NCBI GenBank assembly: GCA_030753015.1
Contig: JASMDC010000001.1
Location: 165,467-229,466 of the forward strand
Length of the DNA stretch: 64,000 nucleotides
DNA from: Candidatus Undinarchaeales archaeon
GTDB lineage: Archaea > SpSt-1190 > JASMDC01
Direction: 5' to 3'
In this document: positions 1-8,800 of the stretch, one piece after another
How the letters are laid out: every line of letters starts with the position of its first letter
Numbering within the stretch: position 1 is the first letter of the stretch
Translations under genes and position numbers: made by a program
The notes under the pieces: generated by a model
Databases searched by the model: none
The model's input: only the letters and a program-made list of their open reading frames with translations
Told to the model about the DNA's origin: nothing

Positions 1-238
1 TGCCGTCGAGTTCCTTGATCGCCTTGATCTGGTCGGCGAGGGAGTCGTCCTTCACCGCGCCGCGCACCCAGCTCTCGAAGTCGTTGCGGTTGTCCCGAAG
101 ATGGAAGAGCACGGCCTCGGTCTGGAGCTCTCTGAGGAGGTCACGGAACTCCTCGAGACTGCGAGCGATTGCGACGATGCGGTTGTCATGGGTCTTGAAG
201 TAGAACTCCTTCCCCGGCGGCACAGAGTGCTCTGACAT
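1..238 (-). CDS. DUF5752-like protein, N-terminal part (runs off window)
   Basis: An open frame starts at ATG 238 and runs off the left edge without a stop, giving 79 residues. It begins MSEHSVPPGKEFYFKTHDNR, followed by IVAIARSLEEF, then an LxELQTEAVLFHL stretch and RNDFESWVRG. This FYFKT...SLEEF...LxFHxxRNDFxxW pattern matches what I recall of the archaeal DUF5752 family of small uncharacterised proteins. A TATA-like TTTTAAAA at 262-269 lies about 30 nt before the ATG, so the transcript is probably leaderless and the start is well supported. Function unknown; the family assignment is from memory. Confidence 0.7.
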   Translation of the reverse strand, partial: MSEHSVPPGKEFYFKTHDNRIVAIARSLEEFRDLLRELQTEAVLFHLRDNRNDFESWVRGAVKDDSLADQIKAIKELDG

Positions 239-261
239 ATTATGACTGTTGATGACAGGGA

Positions 262-269
262 TTTTAAAA
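262..269 (-). promoter_or_regulatory. TATA box for the DUF5752-like gene
   Basis: TTTTAAAA lies about 30 nt upstream of ATG 238 on the minus strand, preceded by a purine-rich BRE-like stretch. The spacing matches the other leaderless promoters of the window. Confidence 0.6.
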
Positions 270-331
270 CCTTTCGACTTAGAGGGCATACGTCCTTTTT
301 TTGATAAATTTTATTAAGAGATTTAGTTACA

Positions 332-391
332 ACATGTAAGAAATACGCCGAAATGCTTAGACCTGAATAGTATTTCCGTTTCTTTACATGT
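332..391. repeat. Imperfect inverted repeat in divergent intergenic region
   Basis: ACATGTAAGAAA (332-343) is mirrored by TTTCTTTACATGT (379-391) with one extra T. It sits in the AT-rich 316-nt gap between two divergent genes. It could be an operator or an RNA hairpin. A second small hairpin, CATCTTGCGAGATG, lies at 437-450. Otherwise the gap holds only the two promoters. Confidence 0.45.
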
Positions 392-513
392 GAGTGAAAA
401 AAGGAAGGTTAATGCAACCTTATGATGTTAAGTTCGCATCTTGCGAGATGTGGGTATGCGACGGGATGTGGCGTGGGGATGCATTTTTTTATGAGCGCCA
501 TCGAGGAAATGAA

Positions 514-519
514 TTTAAA
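514..519 (+). promoter_or_regulatory. TATA box for the 1486-aa surface protein
   Basis: TTTAAA lies 41 nt before ATG 555. Transcription would begin near 543, giving a short leader that contains an AGGTGA Shine-Dalgarno-like site at 549-554. That site is well spaced for ATG 561, so translation may start there rather than at 555. Confidence 0.5.
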
Positions 520-554
520 TGGTCCCCGATGGGTCTAGAATACCTGTCAGGTGA

Positions 555-3500
555 ATGAACATGGTAGAGCTATCTAAATCATCGGTCATCCAAATGGTCG
601 CCGTCCTGTCCGTGATCTTGATGCACACAGGGCTTGCCGCCCTCACGACCACGAGCTCCCAGATGGAGGAGAACTTCTTTTTCGACTTCTCTGAGAACAC
701 CAAGGTCGAAGGGACCGGTGACGTCTACTTCAACTATATGGGGACCTTCATGAACTCGTCAATCATCGACATGGGCGCGGTAACTCTGGACTCGGTGACC
801 GAGGCACCTGACACGGGGTACACCGACAGCGCTACCATCGCTGACGGTCATGTGTATGTCGTCCGCACTGCCGAGGACAACTACGTGAAGTTCCTGATCC
901 ATACGACCGATATGGTCTACATGCTCGATGTCGAGTTCGTCCTCCAGGACGACGGGAGCAGGACGCTGGTGGCGACCGCCGAGCCTACGGCCGAGCCGAC
1001 AGCTGAACCGACGGCCGAACCTACACCTGAGCCAACCCTCGAGGTGAAGGCCGCATCGAAGGAGGAGAAGCTCCGTATCAACAAGAACGAGCCCGTGACC
1101 TTCTGCGGCGTCAACGTCACCTTCACCGGGACCGCTCCGGGGACCGCCCGGGCGGAGTTCTCCGTGCTCGACGCTGAAGGTCAGAGCGACATGTTCTTGG
1201 CGGACTACGACTCGGTCCGCTCGTCCGGCCTCGAGGAACGGTTCGAGGTCGGGGAGATCGTGCTCGTTGTACGCAAGGACTGCATGAACTTCCCTTCATC
1301 TGTCGATATCTACGTGAACCAGTCGGGCACGTGCAGGAAGGAAGAGCTCACCGAGAAGTACAGCGACCTTACCGAGCTCACCTTCAGGACCTCGACCATC
1401 AAGCATCATGAGGGTTCCGGTACCGGGGAGGCCTTCATATTCAGGAAGGGCGTTGTGTACGAGTCATGGTTCCCCGAGGTCGATGGGCTGACAGCGGACT
1501 TCAACTTCAACGGCACCCATATCCGCATCGGTGGTATCAACGGCGTGCTCGCACAAGAGGACGACTTCGACTCAGTGGGCATCGCCACGCCGTCAGGCTA
1601 CCCGTGGGAGAACGTCCCCACGACGGCAGGTGCCGTTTACATATTCCAGACCGCTGACAAGAAGTACGCGAAGCTCGTGGTCAAGGAAGTATCGAACGAA
1701 TCGATGACCTTCAAGTGGGCCTACCAGCCCGATGGCTCGGGGTACTTCTTCGATGTCCCTGATACTGATGACATCCTCGTTGGACAGGATCCCGAGGACG
1801 GTGCAGTGAACGTCTCGTACGCTCTCACAAGAGCACAGCTAATCCTCAACAGGACCTTCTTCGACATGTACATGGGCCTGATGGGCAACAACACCGTCAT
1901 GGCCAGCCACTTCATGAACCTCACGGCGACCATCCTCGAGGACGGTGTCGAGGTCCAAGTGCTCCACGACGTCGACTTCGAGAACGGTACCATCATAGTC
2001 GATCTGACGCAGAGGCTCGATCCCGAGCAGGAGGTCGAACTCCACGTCACGGGATTCCAGGACTCGTGGGACAACACCCTCCTCGACTACCGATGGGGTT
2101 TCACCACCGCCGAGAAGGAGAAGGTGGCGCTCACATGGCTCGAGCTCGGGACCGCTGTCACGGCGACAGCCGAGCCCGGGAAGATGTCATGGTACGGGTT
2201 CAACCTCACCGTTCCCACAGAGGTGAGCATCGCCGTCGATGCCGCTACGGCAGGACCTGTGGCCGCGCTCGTGCTGGACGTGACGTCGCCGGACGCGATC
2301 GTCGAGGTGACCGCTACAGAAGAGGTCGCTCTCACTGTGCTCATCCCCGGGACCTACCTCGTGCGGCTCGCCACCACGGCGACCGAGAGCGCTGATGTGA
2401 CCCTCACCGTATCCGAGTCGGACTCCTGCCCCGAGTGCCTCACCGACGAGGCGGGTAGCACGCCCGACACGGCTGCCACCCTGGCCCTCGGCAAGGAGGA
2501 GATGGGCGTTGTCGCGTGCACAGCCCTGAGCGATACGTGCGATACCGACCTATTCGGGCTCATCCTCATCACCGACTCGAAGATCAGCGTTTCCTTCCAC
2601 GCCAGCGATGCCCATGGCACAGGTTGGAAGTGGACCAAGGCCACCATCGTCGATAGCGAGGGCAACGTCGTCAAGGAGATGGACTCCGGGGGGGACAAGG
2701 AGCGGGAAGAGGTGCTGGAGCTAGCGGCCGGGGCCTACGGCATCAACATCGCATCGAATCCTTCATGGAAGGGCTTCTTCCGCTACGCCCTGCGGGCCGA
2801 CACTGTCGTGGCGTGCGGAGGCGTCGAATGCCCCCCTAACGCTGAGTGCATCGACGACGCCTGCCAGTGTGCGAGCGGTTTCAAGGAGTGCGACGACGCG
2901 TGCATCGCGGACGACCTCTGCTGCGCTGACGCCGACTGCCCTGGAGGTGCATGCCTTGAGAACCGCACGTGCGAGGGTCCGGCAGTCATGCCCGAGATCC
3001 TTGCCAATGCCACCGCCAACGCGACGGCCACACCAACCCCTGAACCGACACCCGAGCCAACGCCCATGCCCACTCCCACGGTGGACGAGCACGGGCTGGA
3101 GCACTTCACGACGAAGATCGGGATCGGCCAGGTGCTCACCCTGGCACCCCTCGGCCTCATGAACGGAGAGGACGCACAACCGGGTGCGGGCGATATCGAA
3201 CTGCTCCCGGGCGGCACGCTCAATGCGCGGTCGGACAAGTCCGGACTGCTCGAGCTCAACGCGACGTCCGTGGAGGACGTCAAGGAAGTGCCCGAGACCG
3301 GATACCGACCTAACCTCACCCTGCGCAAGGGGATGGTGCTCGCAGTGAAGACACAGAAGGGCACCTATGCCATCGGTATCATAACGACCCTGCAGCTCAA
3401 TCCCTCCGTCGAGATCGAGTGGATCCACCAGCCTGACGGCTCACGGTCGGTTGCTCCGCAACCAACCCCGGAACCGCAGACGATCGTCGAGAGTGTCGTG

Positions 3501-5015
3501 ACGACCGTGAAGGAGAAGCCCATTCAGAGCGCGGCAGCAGGAGCAGCCGTCGTGGCTGTCGCCGCGGGGGCCGTCCAGGTGCTCGGAGGGGGAGCTGCAG
3601 CGACCGCCGCCGCGGGCGCAGCTACAGCGGCCGGAGCGGCCACGGCAGCAGCAGGCGCCGCCGGAGCAGCAGGCGCTGCCGGAGCGGCCGGAGCAGCAGG
3701 GGCTGCAAGCGCCACGACCGCCAGCGTCACCAGCGCAATGGCAGCGGGCGCGGGCGTATCGGGCGGTGCCGCGGGCGCTGCCACGACCACGGTAGCTGGT
3801 TCGGCCGCAGCGGGAAGTGCAGCGACCACCGGGGCCGCAGCGGCAGGTAGCGCGGCCACAGGGGCCGCAGCGGCAGGTGCCAGCACTGCGACGGCCGTCG
3901 CCGCATCGACGGGCTCGGCCACGGCGGCAGCATCGGCGGTACAGTCCATCGGTGGACAGGGTATCGCCTTCCTGGCAAAGAAGAAGGCCTACGGCATGGC
4001 CATGAACAAGGTCCAGGACAAGATCAAGGACAAGATGGTGGACAAGGGTGTCGCACACCTTGCCCAGCAGTGCGCAGCTCCTGCCCTCCTGGCGCAAGCG
4101 GAGCAGATGGAGGCCGATGACAAGCAGGACCTCGCCGAGACCTACCGCATAGCAAACCAGATACTCCTTATGTTGTACCGCTCACCGCAGACGTCCCCGG
4201 AGCTCTCCAAGGCCATGTGGGGCGGCGATGTGGACTACGCCAAGCCCATCATCGACATGCTCATCGAGCCGCTGGGCATCCTCGACCAGGATTCCGAGAC
4301 AGGCATCTACGCGATCACGCCCGAGGAGTACCAGCTCATGCACAGATGGGTTCGGGCCGCCGACCTCCAGAACGAGATATCGATCGTGCTGGACGGTCTC
4401 ACCGGCGATGTCGGCCTAGGTACGATCAAGAACATCAAGGAGACGTACCAGACGAAGTGGCGGACGCCCACGGAAGGAGAGGAAGAGGCGGCCGTGATGT
4501 TCGAGGAGCCGCCGGCCTACTTCAAGGAGGAGGACGTGGAGAAGGCCGAGCGGGTCCAGCCGCTGATGGATCCTGTCAAGCGCCGGCTAACGAACTTCCT
4601 CGAGGAGAAGTTGGCCACCGAGCTGTCGCGGCGCAAGTTCTCGGACCTCGCCGGAGAGTGCATGCTCGGCAGCCTGTTCGCCGACCGGTACCGCTCTACG
4701 AACGCTGACATCGCCAAGCAGGTGTCCGACGGCTACCAGCTCGTTCTGACGCTCTACAAGCAGCCTCTCACCGCGGCGGACCTCGACAAGGTCATCTGGA
4801 AGGCAGGCCACGGCAAGGCGGGAGAGTACATGCCCGGCTTCGTCGAGAAGGGCCACATAGTCGTCGACGAGATCACCGGCATCCACTCGCTGAGCCCTGA
4901 CGAGTTCAGGGCCACCGAGTCCTTCCTGCGCCTCACCGGCCTCAAGGGCGTCGTGGAACCCGTCCTGGACATGATGCTCGGGGCCAAGGACTGCCGAGGT
5001 CCTGGAGGGAGATGA
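555..5015 (+). CDS. Large surface protein with Ig-like and Cys-rich modules and C-terminal winged-helix-like repeats
   Basis: This 1486-residue protein has an N-terminal hydrophobic signal or anchor (about residues 10-30). Three copies of a ~100-residue beta module, each ending in a QPDGS/QDDGS motif, lie near 40-140, 280-400 and 895-970. TAEPT repeats lie at 138-163. An SbsA-type Ig-like domain (DPEDGAVNV...) lies at about 405-520, a Cys-rich EGF-like segment at 750-808 and a PTPEPT linker at 825-842. A very Ala/Gly-rich hydrophobic stretch (990-1130) could be the membrane passage. Two winged-helix-like repeats follow (about 1180-1295 and 1340-1482) with the VEPVLDMMLG signature shared with the next gene. 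The layout suggests an extracellular sensor or adhesin with a cytoplasmic C-terminus; that topology is inferred. ATG 561 is an alternative start. Confidence 0.75.
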   Translation: MNMVELSKSSVIQMVAVLSVILMHTGLAALTTTSSQMEENFFFDFSENTKVEGTGDVYFNYMGTFMNSSIIDMGAVTLDSVTEAPDTGYTDSATIADGHVYVVRTAEDNYVKFLIHTTDMVYMLDVEFVLQDDGSRTLVATAEPTAEPTAEPTAEPTPEPTLEVKAASKEEKLRINKNEPVTFCGVNVTFTGTAPGTARAEFSVLDAEGQSDMFLADYDSVRSSGLEERFEVGEIVLVVRKDCMNFPSSVDIYVNQSGTCRKEELTEKYSDLTELTFRTSTIKHHEGSGTGEAFIFRKGVVYESWFPEVDGLTADFNFNGTHIRIGGINGVLAQEDDFDSVGIATPSGYPWENVPTTAGAVYIFQTADKKYAKLVVKEVSNESMTFKWAYQPDGSGYFFDVPDTDDILVGQDPEDGAVNVSYALTRAQLILNRTFFDMYMGLMGNNTVMASHFMNLTATILEDGVEVQVLHDVDFENGTIIVDLTQRLDPEQEVELHVTGFQDSWDNTLLDYRWGFTTAEKEKVALTWLELGTAVTATAEPGKMSWYGFNLTVPTEVSIAVDAATAGPVAALVLDVTSPDAIVEVTATEEVALTVLIPGTYLVRLATTATESADVTLTVSESDSCPECLTDEAGSTPDTAATLALGKEEMGVVACTALSDTCDTDLFGLILITDSKISVSFHASDAHGTGWKWTKATIVDSEGNVVKEMDSGGDKEREEVLELAAGAYGINIASNPSWKGFFRYALRADTVVACGGVECPPNAECIDDACQCASGFKECDDACIADDLCCADADCPGGACLENRTCEGPAVMPEILANATANATATPTPEPTPEPTPMPTPTVDEHGLEHFTTKIGIGQVLTLAPLGLMNGEDAQPGAGDIELLPGGTLNARSDKSGLLELNATSVEDVKEVPETGYRPNLTLRKGMVLAVKTQKGTYAIGIITTLQLNPSVEIEWIHQPDGSRSVAPQPTPEPQTIVESVVTTVKEKPIQSAAAGAAVVAVAAGAVQVLGGGAAATAAAGAATAAGAATAAAGAAGAAGAAGAAGAAGAASATTASVTSAMAAGAGVSGGAAGAATTTVAGSAAAGSAATTGAAAAGSAATGAAAAGASTATAVAASTGSATAAASAVQSIGGQGIAFLAKKKAYGMAMNKVQDKIKDKMVDKGVAHLAQQCAAPALLAQAEQMEADDKQDLAETYRIANQILLMLYRSPQTSPELSKAMWGGDVDYAKPIIDMLIEPLGILDQDSETGIYAITPEEYQLMHRWVRAADLQNEISIVLDGLTGDVGLGTIKNIKETYQTKWRTPTEGEEEAAVMFEEPPAYFKEEDVEKAERVQPLMDPVKRRLTNFLEEKLATELSRRKFSDLAGECMLGSLFADRYRSTNADIAKQVSDGYQLVLTLYKQPLTAADLDKVIWKAGHGKAGEYMPGFVEKGHIVVDEITGIHSLSPDEFRATESFLRLTGLKGVVEPVLDMMLGAKDCRGPGGR
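969..1044 (+). repeat. TAEPT coding tandem repeat
   Basis: Imperfect 12-nt units encode (TAEP)n and then TPEPT, a typical extracellular Thr/Pro linker. A related TPEPT repeat lies at about 3030-3085 in the same gene. Confidence 0.75.
3527..3940 (+). repeat. Ala/Gly/Thr low-complexity coding region
   Basis: About 135 codons are almost entirely Ala, Gly, Thr, Ser and Val, including runs of (GAA)n. The stretch separates the extracellular-type modules from the charged, helical winged-helix-like units. It may be a spacer or a degenerate membrane segment. Confidence 0.7.
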
Positions 5016-5164
5016 GAGTTCTGGGAGCGAGGTCGAGTAATCCAATAAGAAGCCCAAGAAGAAGGAATAGGGAACGAGTGGCCACGGGTCACACAGTATC
5101 TCGGGCTTTCACCTTAACATGGTGACGTAATTTCGTTACCCGTAAGGCCATCCAGTCGATACCC

Positions 5165-5170
5165 TTATAT
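5165..5170 (+). promoter_or_regulatory. TATA box for the LamG gene
   Basis: TTATAT lies in the 302-nt gap between the two large repeat genes. Transcription would begin near 5194, leaving a leader of more than 120 nt before ATG 5318. No other gene is seen in the gap. Confidence 0.4.
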
Positions 5171-5317
5171 GGCAACCACGCCTAAACTCTATCCTGACAG
5201 TAGCTATGGGAATATGTATGTCCCGGAGCTGCCGCCAGATGCGAGAGGTCCCGCAGGTGAGAACAGGACACCCAAAAGACCCCGGACGCACCGTGTGCGA
5301 CGGGAAGAGGGAAAGCT

Positions 5318-5854
5318 ATGGGTGGATCCAGCCAAGGACTAGACCAGGGTGGTAGAGCAAAGGAAGGACGGCGGGAAATCCCCTCCCGTGGTGTGCGGAA
5401 GCTTTCCTTCACGCTCCTCCTGCTCGTCCTCCTCACCACTGCAGTGAACAACGCGCCCGTGTCCGGTTTCGGCAAGGCGCTGGACTTTGACGGAACGGAC
5501 GACTTCGTGAGCGTACCGGACCACAGCAGCCTCCAGATCACCGGATCGATCACCGTCGAGGCTTGGATCAGGGCCGCTGCCTGGACGTCTGAGTCCCATG
5601 AAGGCACCATCGTCAGCAAGGAGGAGTGGCCGGACAACGTGCGTAAGGGATACGTCCTCAGGGCGGGGGAGAACGGTAAACTCTCCTTCAGCATCGCGAT
5701 CGGTGACAACTGGCCGGAGGCCGTCTCCTCCCCGATCATGTTCACCCACACGTGGCATCACGTGGCGGGGACCTTCGACGGCACCAACATCAGGGTCTAC
5801 ATCGATGGTACATTACAGAACACCACCGCGGTCCGCGTTCGACAAAGCAGCTGA
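5318..5854 (+). CDS. Secreted LamG/concanavalin-like domain protein, truncated at an out-of-frame junction
   Basis: Residues 26-50 form a signal peptide (VRKLSFTLLLLVLLTT...). The segment after it is a LamG-type lectin fold: FGKALDFDGTDDFVSVPD, then ITVEAWIRA, then WHHVAGTFDGTNIRVYIDGT. The domain should continue for about 60-80 more residues but stops after a handful of unrelated codons (VRVRQSS) at 5854. At about 5824-5832 the reading frame with homology switches to the overlapping frame of the next entry, in the middle of a winged-helix-like unit. A single longer protein seems to have lost an internal segment, or the contig was misassembled here. GTG 5393 is an alternative start directly before the signal peptide. 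Confidence 0.65.
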   Translation: MGGSSQGLDQGGRAKEGRREIPSRGVRKLSFTLLLLVLLTTAVNNAPVSGFGKALDFDGTDDFVSVPDHSSLQITGSITVEAWIRAAAWTSESHEGTIVSKEEWPDNVRKGYVLRAGENGKLSFSIAIGDNWPEAVSSPIMFTHTWHHVAGTFDGTNIRVYIDGTLQNTTAVRVRQSS

Positions 5855-8800
5855 ACGAACTCATCTGGCGAAAGGGAAAAGGCAAGTGCATGCACTTCAT
5901 CCGGGCACTGGCCGCGAAAGGGTACGTAGAGCGCCTTGGCTTCACGGGTTCATATCGCCTCAACGCCGATGAGGGGATGCGCGTGTCGGCCTTCCTGGCC
6001 GCTTCCGGGCTCGGGACCGTTGTCGAGCCGGTCATCGATATGATGCTCGGTGGCCTGGAGGACGTGACACGGGAGAAGGACGTGAGAGGGGTCGAGACCG
6101 CCACGAGCCGCCCGCGCAGGAACAGGTTGTCCATTCTGCTCGACCAGGAGCTCGTGGAGACGCTCTCACAGCGGCCGCCAGAGGGATTGATGGGCGACTG
6201 CCTGCTCTCGCGCCTCTTCCTCCAGCGGCTCCAGGTCGAGGACCCCTCCCTTGCAGATGAGCTCGTCTCAACCTACCAGCTCCTCCTCCTCCTTCAGCAT
6301 GGACCGCTCCTCGCCGGGGAGGCCGACTGGCTACTTTGGGAGGAAGGTGTCGGAAGGGGCGAGAAGTTGCTCAATGGCCTGCTGGAGCGTGGCTACCTCG
6401 ACAAGGAGGCCGCCACCGGCCGCTTCTTCCTCAGCCCCGACGAAAAGGAGCATGACTCGGCCTACCTGATCCGGACCGGTCTCCTGTCCGTCATCGATCC
6501 TGTCCTCGACATGATACTCGGTGTGATCGAGAGGACTCCCGCCGAGGTCGAACCTGTCGTCGCTCCCACGAGTGCTGCGTACCGGCACGCGCACCGTAGC
6601 TTCGCCAACGTCCTCGAGCGCGAGATCAATCGTGGTCTCGCCCGGCTCTCAGCGGAGAGCATCGAGGATAAGTGTCTGTTAGGGAGGTTGTTCACGGACC
6701 GCTCGCGGACGACGAAGGCGGAGGAGCTCCAGAAGTTCGCCGAGGTCTACCGGGGCGTCCTCGTGCTCTACCGGACCCCCGCCACCGCAGAGGAGCTCGA
6801 CCGTGTCCTGTGGGACGAGGGCGAGGGGAAGGGTGCCTCCTATATGGACGCTCTCGTGGCGAAGGGCTATCTGGAGCGTCGTGGTGAGCCCGCACGGGCC
6901 TTCCTGGTACCCGATGAACGGAGGAGGACAATGGCCTACCTCCAGCGCACAGGTCTCGAGGGACGGCTCGTACCCGTGCTCGATATGATGCTCAGGCATG
7001 CGGGCGTGCGACAGCTCCCCGTCCAGATCGTGGAGGAACTGACAAAAGAGCTCCCGCGGCCCCCGACACCTCCGACACCGACAGGCGAACCTGCGCTGTC
7101 ATCGCCGTCAGCCGTGCCGACGCCGCCTACGCCACCTGCCCCTGAGGATGTACAGTTCCCGCCCTCCCGGTTCAAGCCGCCCAAGCGACTGATACCCGAC
7201 AGGTTCAAGCCGCCGAAAGCGCCGGAAGAGCCGGACAGGTTCAAACCACCGAAGGGCCGGACGCTCCCGGAGGTACCTGCTCCGATCGAGGTGATCGAAC
7301 CGACAGTCGTGCCAACACCACCTACCCCACCGACCGTGCCAACACCACCTACCCCACCGACCGTGTCGACGCCACCCACCCCGCCGACCGTGCCGACGCC
7401 ACCCACCCCGCCGACCGTGCTGACGCCACCTGCCACAGAGGAGTTTCCGTCCCCACCCACTCGGTTCAAGCCGCCCAAGCGTCCGACGCTTGACAGGTTC
7501 AAGCCGCCGAAGATGCCGAGCCAGCCGGACCAGTTCAAACCACCGAAGGGCCGGGCGCTCCAGGAGGCACTTGCTCCTGCTGAGGCTGTCGTGCCAGTGC
7601 AGGAATCCAGGGCCCGAACCCGCCTATCGCTCGACCTCGACGAGCGGCTCTTGGCAGCGGTCCCCCGGCTCACGGGAGATGCGCTCAGCGATCCGTCCCT
7701 GGTAGCGAAGGTGCTCGCCGACGGCTCCAAGGTAACAGATGGAGGGCTAAAGGCAACGCTATCCGAGCTTGTGCAGGTGCTGCTCCTGCTCGACCGCGGC
7801 CCCATCGCTGAGGATGACCTTGACCAAGCTGTCTGGGAGGATAGCGGCAGGGCACACATGTGTCTTTCGGCGCTGGCTGAGACAGGCCATGTAGAGCGTA
7901 TGGGAAGGACGGGCCGATACGTCCTCGCGGTGGACCAGCGACGAATGACCGGGAAGTTACTCGAGCGCACCGGCCTCAGGGATTTAGTGAATCCAGTGCT
8001 CGACGAGATGGTCAGGAGAGTACGTGAGCGGCCGCGACCGAAGGTCAAGGCACCTCCCCGGGAGACCGTGCAGAAGGAGAAGAAGGACGTCCCCCTACCC
8101 GAGAAGGTCGTGCGCGAGGTCGCCAGGCTGGTAGCGGCCAACACCTACGCCAACATAATCGAGCGCGAGCTGAACCGGGCCTTGACAAAGCTCCCATTAA
8201 AGGCCCTGAAGGGCGAATGCCTCCTATCCAAGCTGTTCCGTGAGCGGATCAGTGCCACCGATGTTGAGAGCATGTGTAAGCTGGCAGAGGTGTACCGCGT
8301 CCATCTGGTGATCTACCGGACCCCGGTCACAGCAGACCAGCTCGACCGTGTCCTCTGGGGCGAGGGGGCCGGCAAGGGCGTGTACTACCTTGAGGCGCTG
8401 AAACTGAAGGGCTACGCCGAGCGGGACGAGAACGGCCGCTATGCTATGTTGCCCGAAGAGCGAGAGGCGATCGGATCGTTCCTGGACCGCACGGGTCTCG
8501 ATGAGCGGCTCGTTCCCGTTGTCGACATGATGCTCGGTCATTCCGGGATGAGGCCCGCGCCTGCTATCACTCGGCCAGCAAAGGTGGTCGCTCCACCGAA
8601 GCCACCGAGACCGAGGAAGCTCCCATCCCCACCGAAACCTCCGAGGCCGAAGGACGTTATTCCACCACCCGAGAAGAAGGTAGTCCAACCATCTAAGCCC
8701 CCACGTCCCCGTCTGCTGGAGCGCCCACCCTCTCCGCCCAAGGTCGAGAAGGTAACACCTTCTAAGGTTCTCCGTCCCCGTCTGCTGGAGCGCCCGCCCT

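Noticed and set aside
6936..8144. 402-codon minus-strand frame with Gly/Val repeats
   Set aside because: It is the mirror of the Pro-rich PTPPT repeats of the plus-strand gene and holds no independent motif.
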